Shown: positions 8,715-18,593, counted from the first letter of the stretch. The stretch is DNA of 64,000 bases from Rhodospirillum sp. (GCA_021741145.1 JAIOYK010000007.1:1-64000); one strand, 5' to 3'. Numbers and translations: made by a program. Notes: generated by a model from the sequence alone, not told the origin.

Positions 8715-9155
8715 TTACCAGCTTCCGGTGTTTTCCATGCTCACCCAGGGCTCCTGGGGAGGCAGGGGATCGCCCGCCTGAAGCAGTTCGATGGAGATGC
8801 CGTCGGGGGAGCGGACGAAGGCCATATGGCCATCCCGGGGCGGGCGGTTGATGGTCACGCCCGCGTCCATCAGGCGCTGGCAGGTCTCGTGGATGTTCTC
8901 GACCGCGTAGGCCAGATGGCCAAAATTCCGACCGCCCGTATAGGCCTCCGGATCCCAGTTGAAGGTCAGTTCCAACAGGGGGGCCTTGTCCGCCTTGGCC
9001 CGCTCCACATCCTCGGGTGCGGCGAGAAACACCAGGGTAAACCGGCCTTTCTCGCTTTCCGTCCGGCGAATCTCGACCAAACCGAGTTGGTCCCGGTAGA
9101 AGGTCAGGGAATTGTCCAGGTCGCGGACTCGAACCATGGTGTGCAGATAGCGCAT
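8715..9155 (-). CDS. gloA: Lactoylglutathione lyase-like VOC protein
   Basis: 146 aa from the ATG at 9155, preceded by GAGGA at suitable distance; the upstream in-frame extension is not family-like. It starts [14 protein letters not shown] and contains the VOC fold's two half-domains, with the metal ligands of glyoxalase I: His near residue 5, Glu in PLLELTFNW near 70, His in [11 protein letters not shown] near 88, and Glu in ISIELLQ near 135. It would isomerise the methylglyoxal-glutathione hemithioacetal to S-lactoylglutathione. It is adjacent to pyruvate kinase, consistent with detoxifying triose-derived methylglyoxal. Confidence 0.86.
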   Translation of the reverse strand: MRYLHTMVRVRDLDNSLTFYRDQLGLVEIRRTESEKGRFTLVFLAAPEDVERAKADKAPLLELTFNWDPEAYTGGRNFGHLAYAVENIHETCQRLMDAGVTINRPPRDGHMAFVRSPDGISIELLQAGDPLPPQEPWVSMENTGSW

Positions 9156-9276
9156 GGGGGAGGTTCCTCGATTCTCTTGAATGGATTTGAGCTCAAGATA
9201 GGACGAGGGGCGGAGGATATCCACCCCCACCCCATCTTGTCAGCGTCCGGTCAGGAAAGAGACAGGTAAGTCTCCT

Positions 9277-10713
9277 TTACTCCGCCCAGCTGTCGTCGCC
9301 CTGGACCCAGGCGATGCGCAGGACATTGGTGGTCCCCGGAGTGCCGAAAGGGACGCCGGCGGTGATAACGATGCGCTCGCCGACCTGGGCGAATCCCTCC
9401 TCCCGACTGGCCTTGTTGGCCTTCTCGATCATTTCGCTGAAATCAGAGATGTCCCGTTCCAGAACCGAGTGGACACCCCAGACCATGGCCATGCGGCGGG
9501 CGGTCTTGGGTTCGGCCGTGAGGCAGAGGATCGGCACGCTGGGGCGCTGGCGGGCGGCCCGCAGGGTGGTGGACCCCGAGGAGGTATAGGTCACGATGGC
9601 CGCCGCCTTGATGGTGGCCGCCACCTGACTCGCCGCGGCGCTGATGGCGTCCGAGGCTGTTCCCTCCGGTTGCTCCCGTCGGGTGTCGCGGAGCATGCGG
9701 TAGTGCTCGTCGTTCTCCACCTGATGGATAATCTTGTCCATGATCGCCACGGCTTCCAGGGGATATTGCCCCACCGCGGTTTCCGCTGAGAGCATCACCG
9801 TGTCCGCGCCATCATAAATGGCCGTGGCAACGTCCGAGGCCTCCGCCCGGGTCGGCGTGGGGGCGGTGATCATGCTTTCCAGCATCTGGGTGGCCACCAC
9901 CACGGGCTTGCCCTGGGTATGGCAGGCGTTGAGGATGCGTTTCTGCAGGATGGGCACTCGCTCCGGCGGGACCTCGACGCCCAGGTCGCCACGGGCGACC
10001 ATGATGGCGTCGGACAACTCGATGATTTCCGTCAGGTGCTCGATGGCGCTGGGCTTTTCCAGCTTGCTGATGATCGCGGCCCGCCCGGCGATCAGCTTGC
10101 GGGCCTCGGCCACGTCTTCGGGCCGCTGAACGAAGGAGAGAGCCACCCAGTCCGCGCCGAGGTCCAGGCCGAATTGCAGGTCCCGCCTGTCCTTCTCCGT
10201 CAGGGCGGAGATGGGCAGGATGGCATTGGGGACGTTCAATCCCTTGTGGTCGGACAGGGATCCACCGGTGATCACCCGGGTGATGGCGTGGTCGGGAGTG
10301 ACAACTTCGACTCGCAGGCGAATCTTGCCATCGTCCAGCAGGAGATCCGTGCCGTTATCAATGGCCTTAAAGATCTCCGGATGGGGCAGTTGGACCCGGT
10401 TCACGTCGCCCAGTTCCGGGTCCATGTCCAGGCGGAAGGTGGCGCCGGTTTCCAGCTTGACCTTGCCGCCAACGAACTCGCCGACACGCAGTTTGGGACC
10501 TTGCAGGTCCATCAGGATACCGATGGGCCGGCCAAGCTTCTTCTCCACCGCCCGCACCATGTTGTACCGGCGGCGGTGCTCTTCATGGGCGCCATGGCTG
10601 AAGTTCAGGCGGACCATGTCCGCCCCGGCCCGCACGAGGGCCTCGATGGACTCTTCCGTCGGCGTGGCGGGGCCGAGGGTGGTTAGGATTTTCGCGCAGC
10701 GATTACGTCTCAT
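9277..10713 (-). CDS. pyk: Pyruvate kinase
   Basis: 478 aa from the ATG at 10713, giving the family N-terminus MRRNRCAKILTTLGPA; a GTG 17 codons upstream is also possible. The protein converts phosphoenolpyruvate and ADP to pyruvate and ATP. Seen motifs are NFSHGAHEEHRRR, DLQGPKLRVGEF, the catalytic Lys in IISKLEKPSAIEHL near 220, the Mg-binding MVARGDLGVEVP near 245 and VATQMLESMITAPTPTRAE near 280. The C-terminal regulatory domain is complete. It follows glycerate kinase in the same direction after about 280 bases, so it probably has its own promoter in that gap. Confidence 0.95.
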   Translation of the reverse strand: MRRNRCAKILTTLGPATPTEESIEALVRAGADMVRLNFSHGAHEEHRRRYNMVRAVEKKLGRPIGILMDLQGPKLRVGEFVGGKVKLETGATFRLDMDPELGDVNRVQLPHPEIFKAIDNGTDLLLDDGKIRLRVEVVTPDHAITRVITGGSLSDHKGLNVPNAILPISALTEKDRRDLQFGLDLGADWVALSFVQRPEDVAEARKLIAGRAAIISKLEKPSAIEHLTEIIELSDAIMVARGDLGVEVPPERVPILQKRILNACHTQGKPVVVATQMLESMITAPTPTRAEASDVATAIYDGADTVMLSAETAVGQYPLEAVAIMDKIIHQVENDEHYRMLRDTRREQPEGTASDAISAAASQVAATIKAAAIVTYTSSGSTTLRAARQRPSVPILCLTAEPKTARRMAMVWGVHSVLERDISDFSEMIEKANKASREEGFAQVGERIVITAGVPFGTPGTTNVLRIAWVQGDDSWAE

Positions 10714-10990
10714 GGGGTCTGTCCACGGGGCTGGAGCGTGTCCCAAGCTGACCGGAGTGGTCACGGGCCGGGATCCGCTCGTATTGTTATTACGGGGCCA
10801 TCAAGGACCCCAAGCCCGGGTGACGGGGCGCGTCACGGGAGCTGTCCTTAATAGGGATGTGGTCATCGGATAGACGCGGAAGTCGCGTTCCAATTACCCT
10901 AGCATGGAACCTTGGCTTTGTCCCGCCCCTCCGCGTAAGAAGATTTCGTGATAGTGTATAATCGAGGGATAATATAAAAGTCTCTCTTGA

Positions 10991-12256
10991 CTAATCGGAA
11001 ACGATCAGAATTGCACGAAAGTCGTTCACATTCGTCAAGGTTGGACCGGTGATGACCAAGTCCCCCAGACCCTCGAAAAAGCCATAGGCGTCATTGTCGT
11101 CCAGATGGGCCTCGGCCCGCAGACCCAGGCGATAGGCCCGGGTCAGGGTGCTTGGGGTGATGATCGCCCCGGCGTTGTCCTCAGAGCCGTCGATGCCGTC
11201 GGTGTCGCAGGCCAGCGCCCAGACATGGGGATTGCCGTCCAGGTGCTGGGCCAGGGAGAGGGCGAACTCCGCGTTGGGGCCGCCCCGCCCATCGCCTTTT
11301 ATCGTGACGGTCAATTCACCACCGGACAGAAGCACGCAAGGGGGATCCACCGGGTCCCCATGGCGGGCGCAGGAGGTGGCCATGGGGCCCAGGGCCTTGG
11401 CGATCTCCCGGGCCTCGCCCTCCAGGGCGTCGCCCAGGATCAGCGGTTTGACCCCCGCGGCCGCGGCGAGGCGGGCCGCGGCCTCAAGGGCTTTGCGGGG
11501 GGTGGCGATCATGGACAGGCTGGTGTTGGCGAAGATCGGATCCCCCGGCTTGGGGGTCTCGCAGGCCTTGGTCTTAAGGTGGCGGATCAGGGAGGCGGGC
11601 TCGCTGATACCGTAGTGGGTGAGGATCGACAGGGCCTCCCCCGCCGTGGTCGGGTCGGGCACCGTGGGACCCGAGGCGATCACCGCGGGGTCATCCCCAG
11701 GGACGTCGGAGATCACCAGGGTCACCACCCGCGCCGGGGCGGCGGTGGCGGCCAGGCGGCCCCCCTTGATGGCCGACAGATGCTTCCGCACGCAATTGAT
11801 TTCTCCGATATGGGCGCCGCAGCGCAGCAGGGCCGCGTTCACCGCCCGCTTGTCCTCCAGCCCGACCGCGTCATGGGGGAGGGAGAGGAGGGAGGACCCG
11901 CCGCCGGAGATCAGGCAAATCATCAGATCGTCGGGACCCAACCCCTCGGCGATGGCCAGGATCTCCCGGGCGGCTTGTAACCCATGGTCGTCGGGCATGG
12001 GATGCCCGGCTTCCACCACCCGGATTCGCTCGCAGGGGACGGCATGGCCGTAGCGGGTGACCACCAGCCCCTCCAAGGGGCCGGGCCAGTTGGACTCCAC
12101 CGCCAGCGCCATGGCGGCCGCGGCCTTACCCGCGCCCACCACCACCGTCCGACCCTTGGGGGGATCGGGCAGGTAGGCGGGCACCAGAAGGGCCGGATCC
12201 GCCGCCGCGACCGCGGCATCGAACAGGGAAATCAGAAGGGAGCGAGGGTCTTTCAT
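10991..12256 (-). CDS. Glycerate 2-kinase / MOFRL-family protein
   Basis: 421 aa from the ATG at 12256. The frame stays open for another 320 codons upstream, but that part is antisense to the next gene and has no family character. Motifs are VVVGAGKAAAAMA near residue 38, LISGGGSSLLSLP near 118 and LLSGGELTVTIKGDGRGGPNAEFALSLA (split near 310-340), the MOFRL domain signature. The family comprises glycerate 2-kinase and enzymes historically called hydroxypyruvate reductase TtuD. It would phosphorylate D-glycerate from the glyoxylate pathway, linking glcDEF products to glycolysis. It is divergent from the N-formylglutamate amidohydrolase gene. Confidence 0.88.
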   Translation of the reverse strand: MKDPRSLLISLFDAAVAAADPALLVPAYLPDPPKGRTVVVGAGKAAAAMALAVESNWPGPLEGLVVTRYGHAVPCERIRVVEAGHPMPDDHGLQAAREILAIAEGLGPDDLMICLISGGGSSLLSLPHDAVGLEDKRAVNAALLRCGAHIGEINCVRKHLSAIKGGRLAATAAPARVVTLVISDVPGDDPAVIASGPTVPDPTTAGEALSILTHYGISEPASLIRHLKTKACETPKPGDPIFANTSLSMIATPRKALEAAARLAAAAGVKPLILGDALEGEAREIAKALGPMATSCARHGDPVDPPCVLLSGGELTVTIKGDGRGGPNAEFALSLAQHLDGNPHVWALACDTDGIDGSEDNAGAIITPSTLTRAYRLGLRAEAHLDDNDAYGFFEGLGDLVITGPTLTNVNDFRAILIVSD

Positions 12257-12373
12257 GAAGAGGAATTGGGAGTGATGAGGAGGAAGGTCAAGATGGGATG
12301 TTTCCTGTCGTCGAGGGCTTGGGCTACACTGGCCAATCCCTTCCCCCAGCTTCGGGACACCGTATCCTTCGCC

Positions 12374-13189
12374 ATGTCCGATTCTCCATTTCCCAACCAG
12401 CTTGCCCCCACCCTGCTTTCCGGCGACGAACTCCCCGCCTTCACGGTGCTGAACGGAGAGTCTACCCGGCCCGTCCTCTTTCTGTGCGACCATGCCAGCA
12501 ACGCGATTCCCAAAAGCCTCGGGTCCCTGGGGCTCGGCTCGGCGGAATTGGCCGACCATATCGCCTGGGACATCGGCGCAGCGGCGCTGACCCGTTTGCT
12601 TGCCGACCGGTTCGAGGCCTGCGCGGTGTTGACCAACTATTCCCGGTTGGTCGTGGACTGCAACCGCCCCCCGGGCGAGCCCACCGCCATCCCCCCCGTA
12701 TCCGATGGCGTCCCGGTGCCCGGTAACCAGGACCTGCCGGAGGCGGAAGCGGTTCGCCGGACGGAGGAACTGTTCTGGCCTTATCACCACGAGATCACGG
12801 GGCGATTGGCCCACCTTTGGCGCCAGGGGCGGCCGCCGGTGGTGATCTGCATCCATTCCTGCGCCCCCACCATGGATGGGTTCCATCGGCCTTGGCACAT
12901 CGGCTTGATGTATGACCACGATGATCGGGTGACCAAAGGCATGCTGACCGCGCTCGCCCGCCTGCGGCCCGACGCGGTGCTGGGGGAGAACCAACCCTAT
13001 TCGGGGAAGGACATCGGCTTCACCATCAACACCCACGCCGAACCCGCGGGGCTGCCCAATCTGGGGGTGGAATTCCGCCAGGATCTGGTGCGCACCGCCG
13101 AGGGCGTGGCCGACCTCGGCGGTCTGTTTGGCGACGCCCTGGAAGATGTTCTCTCCGTCGAGGCGCTTTATACCTGCCTTATGGCCTGA
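12374..13189 (+). CDS. N-formylglutamate amidohydrolase family protein
   Basis: 271 aa from the ATG at 12374. Family motifs are LFLCDHASNAIP near residue 37 (metal-binding His), DIGAAALTRLLAD near 77, NYSRLVVDCNRP near 98 and CIHSCAP near 160. The characterised family member HutG hydrolyses N-formyl-L-glutamate at the end of a histidine degradation route, but no hut genes are visible here. In many alphaproteobacteria this gene instead sits, as here, directly before a YbdK-type carboxylate-amine ligase, so an N-acyl-amino-acid substrate is possible. The next gene starts 34 bases on. Confidence 0.85.
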   Translation: MSDSPFPNQLAPTLLSGDELPAFTVLNGESTRPVLFLCDHASNAIPKSLGSLGLGSAELADHIAWDIGAAALTRLLADRFEACAVLTNYSRLVVDCNRPPGEPTAIPPVSDGVPVPGNQDLPEAEAVRRTEELFWPYHHEITGRLAHLWRQGRPPVVICIHSCAPTMDGFHRPWHIGLMYDHDDRVTKGMLTALARLRPDAVLGENQPYSGKDIGFTINTHAEPAGLPNLGVEFRQDLVRTAEGVADLGGLFGDALEDVLSVEALYTCLMA

Positions 13190-13223
13190 TCCATCCCGTC
13201 TTCTTCTCGCAGGAGGCCCACCC

Positions 13224-14366
13224 ATGACCCGCGACCCTGGCTTTACCGTCGGTATCGAGGAGGAATATCTGCTGGTGGACCGGGAAACCCGGGCTCTGGC
13301 GATCGACCCTCCGGCCTCGCTGATGGAGACCCTGACGCAGACCTTCTCCGACGGCCAGCATGGCGCCGTGACACCGGAATTCCTGCGCGCTCAGGTGGAG
13401 GTGGGCACCAAGGTCTGCGAGAGTACGGAGGAGGCGGGCAGGGCGCTTGGCGCGCTTCGCCACATCCTCGCCCAGGAGGCGGGGAAGGTGGGGCTCGCGC
13501 CCATCGCCGCCTCCACCCACCCCTTCGCCGAATGGTCCGACCTGAAGCATACGGACAAGGACCGCTACGCCGTGCTCGCCCATGATCTGCAAGGGGTCGT
13601 GCGGCGCTTGGTGATCTGCGGAATGCATGTCCATGTGGGCATCGAGGACCCGGATCTGCGCATGGACCTGATGAATCAGGTGACCTATTTCCTGCCCCAC
13701 CTGATGGCTCTGACCACCAGCTCGCCGTTTTGGCGGGGGGAGGACACGGGGCTGAAGTCCTACCGCATCGCCGTCTTCAGCGAACTGCCCCGCACCGGCC
13801 TGCCCGACCCCTTCAACAGCTTTCTGGAGTACCAACGGCATGTGGATATCCTGGTCGCCGCGGGGCTGATCGAGGATTCCTCGAAAATCTGGTGGGACAT
13901 CCGGCCGAGCCACCGCTTCCCCACCCTGGAAATGCGCATCGCCGATGTTTGCACCCGGTTGGAGGACGCCGTCTGCGTGGCGGCGATTTTCCGCTGCCTG
14001 TTGCGCATGCTCTATCGGTTGCGGCGGTCCAACCAGCGGTGGCGCCAATATGCCCGCATGCTGCTGGCGGAAAACCGCTGGCGCGCCCAACGCTATGGCA
14101 TCGACGAGGGGCTTGTGGACTTTGGCCAGGGCAAGGTGGTGCCCATCGCCGACTTGATCGAGGAAATCCTCGAGCTGATCGCGCCCGACGCCGCGGCATT
14201 CGGCTGCCAGCGGGAGGTTCTGCACGCCCGCGAGATCCTCGCCCGGGGGACCAGCGCCCACCAGCAGACGGCGGTGTACTACGACGCCAAGCGGGCCGGC
14301 GCGTCCCGGGAAGAGGCCCTCAAGGCCGTGGTGGATCACTTGATCGCGGCCACCGTCGGGCATTAA
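13224..14366 (+). CDS. YbdK-type carboxylate-amine ligase (GCS2 family)
   Basis: 380 aa from the ATG at 13224, which has AGGAGG at 13211-13216; the longer open frame starting at 13128 overlaps the preceding gene. It opens with FTVGIEEEYLLVDRETR, the GCS2 ATP-grasp-like signature, and has GMHVHVGIED near residue 135 and WWDIRPSHRFPTLEMRIADV (near 220). E. coli YbdK has weak glutamate-cysteine ligase activity; the natural substrate in this family is not firmly known. It is probably co-transcribed with the amidohydrolase upstream. Its stop codon lies inside a 95-base nested palindrome. Confidence 0.88.
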   Translation: MTRDPGFTVGIEEEYLLVDRETRALAIDPPASLMETLTQTFSDGQHGAVTPEFLRAQVEVGTKVCESTEEAGRALGALRHILAQEAGKVGLAPIAASTHPFAEWSDLKHTDKDRYAVLAHDLQGVVRRLVICGMHVHVGIEDPDLRMDLMNQVTYFLPHLMALTTSSPFWRGEDTGLKSYRIAVFSELPRTGLPDPFNSFLEYQRHVDILVAAGLIEDSSKIWWDIRPSHRFPTLEMRIADVCTRLEDAVCVAAIFRCLLRMLYRLRRSNQRWRQYARMLLAENRWRAQRYGIDEGLVDFGQGKVVPIADLIEEILELIAPDAAAFGCQREVLHAREILARGTSAHQQTAVYYDAKRAGASREEALKAVVDHLIAATVGH

Positions 14367-14457
14367 CAGGCCGCGGAAAATGTCCGAACATTCCCCAAAA
14401 ACGTCATCCCCGCGTGCGCGGGGATGACGGCTAAAATAGTTTTCCGCACCCTGTTAA
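14363..14457. repeat. Nested palindromic element at the ybdK stop codon
   Basis: The outer arms 14363-14380 and 14440-14457 are inverted copies matching at 16 of 18 bases (TTAACAGG..GCGGAAAA). Inside lie two hairpins: ATGT-CCGA-ACAT at 14380-14391, and a perfect 13-base stem, CGTCATCCCCGCG at 14402-14414 against 14417-14429, with a two-base loop. Together they would fold as a three-way junction. The inner GTCATCCCCGCG core resembles REP-like palindromes of proteobacteria. The left arm includes the TAA stop of the ligase gene. It may be a REP/MITE-type element and may also act as a terminator. Confidence 0.7.
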
Positions 14458-14488
14458 GGGTAGGGACGATATCCCTGGACCCTCTTTT

Positions 14489-14704
14489 CTATTCCCTTTG
14501 CGCGCGATAGGCCGCGGGGATGATGAAGACTTCGTCGGCCCGACCATAGCCCCCGTCGAGGACCTCCTCGATCAAAACCATGGTATGGGGACGGGCCGCT
14601 TCACTGAAATAGCCCACCAGCATGTCCGTGGTCCTATGGATGATTTCCTCCTTCTGGTCTGGGGTCAGGGCACCTTCCGGTGTTTTGATGTTGACGAAGG
14701 GCAT
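14489..14704 (-). CDS. 4-oxalocrotonate tautomerase-family protein
   Basis: 71 aa from the ATG at 14704, chosen because it places Pro directly after Met; Pro1 is the catalytic base of the tautomerase superfamily after Met removal. The rest (TPDQKEEIIHRTTDMLVGYF, then VLIEEV) fits the beta-alpha-beta fold of 4-OT enzymes, which are usually 60-80 residues long. An Arg in the RPHTM stretch may help substrate binding. The substrate is unknown. It is a single gene between the palindromic element and the SDR gene and may be read with that SDR. Confidence 0.8.
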   Translation of the reverse strand: MPFVNIKTPEGALTPDQKEEIIHRTTDMLVGYFSEAARPHTMVLIEEVLDGGYGRADEVFIIPAAYRAQRE

Positions 14705-14874
14705 GGTTGCTTCCTTTTCGATTGGAATGGGGTGGAATGGGATGCGTGGGGGAGAGGGCCAGATCAAACCGCCTTAAATCGGAATCGATTTGAGGCGGAT
14801 AATTTGAACTAGAATCATATGGTTAGAGCATCGAGTGGACCGGAAGGCCGGTTCCCCCTTTTCCGCTCGATGCT

Positions 14875-15615
14875 CTAAATCATGCCACCATTGGCGCGCA
14901 GAACCTGGCCGTTGACCCATGCGCCGTCAGGGCTCGCCAGGAAGCCGACGACTCTGGCGATGTCCTCCGGCGTGCCCAACCGACTGAAGGGACAAGTCGA
15001 GGCGATTTTTTGAATGAGCTCGTCGCTTTTGCCCTGCAGGAACAATGCCGTCGCCACGGGGCCGGGCGCGACGCAATTGACGGAGATCCGCCGAGGTCCA
15101 AGTTCCTTGGCCAGAACATGGGTCATGGCTTCCACCGCGGCCTTGGTCGCCGCGTAGATGCCATAGGTGGGCTGGTAGACGCCAACCACGCTCGAGGAAA
15201 AGCTGATGATCCGTCCATCGTCGCGCAATCGACGGGCGCCTTCCCGCATGCCCCGGAAAACGCCGCCCAGGTTCAGGGCGACTTGACGCTCGAAGCTGGC
15301 GTCATCGGTCTCGGCGAGGGGAGAGAGCGTGAGGAGGCCCGCATTGTTCACCAGAACATCGACGCCGCCGAATGCCGCTTCCGCGGCGTCGAACAGGTGA
15401 GGGACGCCCTCGGGAGAGGCGATGTCCGCGGCGACGGGGCGGGCCTGTCCCCCAGCGGCGGTGATGCGGGCCACGACCGCTTCTGCGGCCGCGCGGCCTT
15501 TGGCGTGGTTCACGATGACGGCGAACCCGTCCCTGGCGAGGCGTTCGGCGATGGCCGCGCCGATGCCCCGGGAGGCGCCCGTGACGATGGCGGTTCGGAT
15601 CGAGTCTTGGGTCAT
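14875..15615 (-). CDS. SDR-family oxidoreductase
   Basis: 246 aa from the ATG at 15615, with AAAGGA eight bases upstream. Classical short-chain dehydrogenase: TGASRGIGAAIAERLA (cofactor-binding TGxxxGxG) at about residues 11-26, NNAGLL near 90, catalytic Ser in SFSSSVVGVYQ near 140 and YAATKAAVE (Tyr-x3-Lys) near 155. Typical length is about 250. An NADP-type Arg or Lys is not obvious at the second strand, so the cofactor is uncertain. The gene is divergent from a LysR regulator, its probable controller, and the substrate is unknown. Confidence 0.88.
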   Translation of the reverse strand: MTQDSIRTAIVTGASRGIGAAIAERLARDGFAVIVNHAKGRAAAEAVVARITAAGGQARPVAADIASPEGVPHLFDAAEAAFGGVDVLVNNAGLLTLSPLAETDDASFERQVALNLGGVFRGMREGARRLRDDGRIISFSSSVVGVYQPTYGIYAATKAAVEAMTHVLAKELGPRRISVNCVAPGPVATALFLQGKSDELIQKIASTCPFSRLGTPEDIARVVGFLASPDGAWVNGQVLRANGGMI

Positions 15616-15667
15616 GGAATGTCCTTTCATGGCGGTTCGTGCCCTAGACCTAAGTCCCCGCGACGAA

Positions 15668-15717
15668 ATGAACAATTACAGAAAAATTGACATCTCTATT
15701 CGGCTGTGATGAACAAT
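15668..15717. promoter_or_regulatory. SDR/LysR divergent promoter region with repeated ATGAACAAT
   Basis: The 100 bases between the divergent SDR and lysR genes contain ATGAACAAT twice as direct repeats (15668-15676 and 15709-15717; the second contains the lysR ATG). TTGACA lies at 15687-15692 with a 17-base spacer to TGAACA. A LysR-type regulator commonly binds such divergent regions and represses its own gene. Which repeat is an operator cannot be decided from sequence. Confidence 0.35.
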
Positions 15718-16615
15718 GAGGATGGACCGTCTCGATCAAATGCGCCTGTTCGTCCGGGTCGTGGAGCGGCGGAGTTTCTCCGCGGCGGCCACTGACCTGG
15801 GGTTGGCCCGCTCAACGGCGACGGAGGCCATCAAGCGGCTGGAAGCGGCCCTTGGGGCCCGATTGCTGGAACGCACCACCCGTCATGTGACTCCGACCCT
15901 GGATGGGCGGACTTATTTCGCCCGGTGCCAATCGATCCTGGCGGAGGTCGAGGCGGCGGACGCGGCTTTTCGCGACAGCCAGCCACGCGGGCTGTTGCGT
16001 ATCGACGCCCATGGACTGCTCACCCGGACATTCCTGTTGCCCCGCCTGCCCGCGTTCCTGGACCACTATCCGGGCATCGACCTGCACCTGGGGCAGGGGG
16101 ACCGGCTGGTGGACATGGTGCGGGAGGGGATCGATTGCGTGCTGCGCGCGGGACATCCGGAGGACAGCGGCCTGATTCAACGCCGCCTCGCCCTGATCCC
16201 GGAAATCACCTGCGCGAGCCCCATCTACCTGGAGCGCCACGGCACTCCGCGCCATCCCGATGACCTGGAGGGCCATTGGATGGTCGGCTTTGTTTCCTCC
16301 GGGACCGGGGAGGTTCTACCCTTGGAATTCACGGGGGAGGGTGGCCTTCGGGAGGTGCTTTTACCGCGCCGGGTGACGGCGAACAATTCCACCACCCTGG
16401 CGGACTTGGCCCGCCTGGGGTACGGCCTGATCCAGGCGCCGCGCTATCGGTTCAAGGAGGATTTGCGGGAGGGGCGGATGGTGGAGGTTTTGCCAGACCA
16501 CCCGCCGACACCGACGCCGATCCATGCGCTATACCCCCAGAACCGGCATATGGCGCCACGGCTGCGGGTGTTCCTGGATTGGGCCGCGGAGGTGTTCAGG
16601 GAGGCGGATGTCTGA
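15716..16615 (+). CDS. LysR-family transcriptional regulator
   Basis: 299 aa. The N-terminal winged helix (about residues 4-62) has the LysR pattern FVRVVERRSFSAAATDLGLARSTATEAIKRLE, here split at residue 33 by the turn of the helix. The C-terminal periplasmic-binding-like effector domain runs from about 90 to 295. It reads most like the AphB/CrgA-type subgroup that controls neighbouring oxidoreductases. ATG codons at 15716 and 15722 are both possible starts. It is divergent from the SDR gene by 100 bases and probably regulates it. Confidence 0.88.
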   Translation: MRMDRLDQMRLFVRVVERRSFSAAATDLGLARSTATEAIKRLEAALGARLLERTTRHVTPTLDGRTYFARCQSILAEVEAADAAFRDSQPRGLLRIDAHGLLTRTFLLPRLPAFLDHYPGIDLHLGQGDRLVDMVREGIDCVLRAGHPEDSGLIQRRLALIPEITCASPIYLERHGTPRHPDDLEGHWMVGFVSSGTGEVLPLEFTGEGGLREVLLPRRVTANNSTTLADLARLGYGLIQAPRYRFKEDLREGRMVEVLPDHPPTPTPIHALYPQNRHMAPRLRVFLDWAAEVFREADV

Positions 16616-16720
16616 GATGGGGGCCTTCGATGGATGGCTTTCACGTGGATGGACAAACCAATGATACGGAGGGGGTGGCGAGCCCCCCCCCGGGGGAAAA
16701 CCGCGGACGGCACCTGGGCT

Positions 16721-18421
16721 TCAGGCCGAACGGACCGCCGTCAGAAAGTTGGCGACTTCCGCATGCAGGGTTTTGAATTCACCCGTGAGCTTTTCGGCGG
16801 CCTCGACCATGTCCCGCGAGGCCAATCCCGTGTGCTCCGCGGCGGTTCGCAGGCCTTCAATATGCGTGGTCACTTGATGGGTGCCCTGCGCGATTTCCTG
16901 AGCGTTCTGATTAATGGACGCGGTGGTTTCCCTTTGATCCTCGACGGAGGACGCGATCATGCCGGTGGCTTCATTTATTTCAGAGATGACCTGTCCGATT
17001 GCCTCGATGGCCTCCACCGCCTGAAGAGTCGCGGTTTGAATGCTCGTGGTCTGTTCCGCGATCTCGCCCGTCGCACGCCCGGTTTGAGTGGCGAGATTCT
17101 TCACTTCCTGGGCGACCACGGCGAAACCCTTGCCCGCATCACCGGCGCGAGCCGCCTCAATGGTGGCGTTTAGAGCCAACAGATTGGTCTGACTTGCGAT
17201 GTCCGTGATTAGGTTGACCACATCACTGATCCGATGGGAATTTTCCCGCAGACCAGAAATCAGTCCGCTGGCCCGGTCCGCCATCTCGACCGCGCGGCGT
17301 GAAATAACCGTCGATTGGGAAACGCGGTCTCGGATGGCTTCAATGGAATGATGGATGTGCTCCGAACCGTTGGCCATGGCCGCCACGTTGGCCGATGCCT
17401 GTTTGGAGGCGGACGCTACGGCGCTGGAGCGGATAGAGGTGTCATCGGCACCTTTGGCCAGACCTCTGGCGGTTCCATGCAAACCTTCCGCCGCGTTTTG
17501 AACCGTCGTCAAGACCCGGCCCACGGTGGCCTCGAAATCGCCCGCGAGCTCATGGCGGGTCTGTCGGTCCTTTTGCTCCATCTCGACCTTGCGGATCTCT
17601 TGCTCGGTCCGCAATTGCTCGAAGCGTTGGGCGTTTTCCTTGAAAACCAAGACCGCCCTGGCCATGTGACCAATCTCATCACGGTTGTCCCGGGCCGGGA
17701 TATCGACGCCCATGTCTCCGTCGGCGAGGCGGGTCATGACGTCGGTCAGGGCTCGGACGGGCCGTGAGATCAGGCGCGAGGTCAGGAGTGTCAGGCCCAG
17801 GGATAGGGCCATGGCCAGACCCGCAAGGATGAGGAACAGGGATTGCGCGGAGTCCGCTTCCTTGACGGCAAGGGAATAGAGGACCTCCGCCTTTTCCCGT
17901 TCCATGGCAATCAACGCGGCGGTTGCACCGGTCAGGACATTGAACTTGTCCTCGGTGTCGGGCATCTGGGGAATGGCGATCGTCCGGTCCAGGGCCGCTA
18001 GATCCATGAGGGTTTCGGCCGATTTTCCATGGTTGATCAGGGCCTGGGCGGTTTCCTGGACGGCGGCTCGTTCTCCGTCGTCCAAGGAGAAGCGAGTGTT
18101 CAGGACGTCCAGAAGATCATGGACCTTCCCCTGGTGGGAGTGTACGGCCTGAACGTAGGATTGGATCTTGGCGTCTTCGATTCCCGAATCACTCATTGCC
18201 AGGATTTGGGAGAGGGCGGTCTGTGTCGCGGTGACCTCGTTCATCATTTCCCCAACCAAATCGGTCTTGGCCCGGGCGATATGCACGATTTGATCCAGTG
18301 CTTTTCTTTGGACGGAAAAGCCATGGAGAGAAATCAGGGAGATGCCAATCAGGATCGATAGGATGGCGAGGGGCGCGATGAACACCTTCACCATGATAGG
18401 AAGATTCTTCAGGGATATCAT
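16721..18421 (-). CDS. Methyl-accepting chemotaxis protein
   Basis: 566 aa from the ATG at 18421. TM1 is at about residues 10-30 and TM2 at about 178-200, enclosing a helical periplasmic domain of some 145 residues that resembles a four-helix-bundle sensor. A HAMP domain (about 200-255, [20 protein letters not shown] split) follows, then the long signalling coiled coil with the hairpin tip [20 protein letters not shown] near 415 and [16 protein letters not shown] near 445. No C-terminal CheR/CheB pentapeptide is seen. No che genes are nearby, so it is an orphan receptor. The single-Cache protein next to it may share its signal. Confidence 0.92.
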   Translation of the reverse strand: MISLKNLPIMVKVFIAPLAILSILIGISLISLHGFSVQRKALDQIVHIARAKTDLVGEMMNEVTATQTALSQILAMSDSGIEDAKIQSYVQAVHSHQGKVHDLLDVLNTRFSLDDGERAAVQETAQALINHGKSAETLMDLAALDRTIAIPQMPDTEDKFNVLTGATAALIAMEREKAEVLYSLAVKEADSAQSLFLILAGLAMALSLGLTLLTSRLISRPVRALTDVMTRLADGDMGVDIPARDNRDEIGHMARAVLVFKENAQRFEQLRTEQEIRKVEMEQKDRQTRHELAGDFEATVGRVLTTVQNAAEGLHGTARGLAKGADDTSIRSSAVASASKQASANVAAMANGSEHIHHSIEAIRDRVSQSTVISRRAVEMADRASGLISGLRENSHRISDVVNLITDIASQTNLLALNATIEAARAGDAGKGFAVVAQEVKNLATQTGRATGEIAEQTTSIQTATLQAVEAIEAIGQVISEINEATGMIASSVEDQRETTASINQNAQEIAQGTHQVTTHIEGLRTAAEHTGLASRDMVEAAEKLTGEFKTLHAEVANFLTAVRSA

Positions 18422-18593
18422 GGGACTCTCGTCATCAAGCGGGTGGATGACAACCAAACACATTTCCCACCGTGTCCCATCGCGCGACCCGAATGCATCG
18501 AGCCAGACAAGAGACCTTCACCAGAGTTTGGAACGTGGATCCAATAAGAATGACCGCGTGTACGGTCCGATGAATATTTTGGACGCGTCTATG

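Noticed and set aside
9259-9274. 5-base hairpin GAGAC/GTCTC just after pyk as terminator
   Set aside because: The stem is too short to separate from chance.
12257-13225. 320-codon upstream extension of the glycerate kinase reading frame on the minus strand
   Set aside because: It is antisense to the amidohydrolase gene, shows no family motif, and follows from the high GC content. The ATG at 12256 gives the correct kinase N-terminus.
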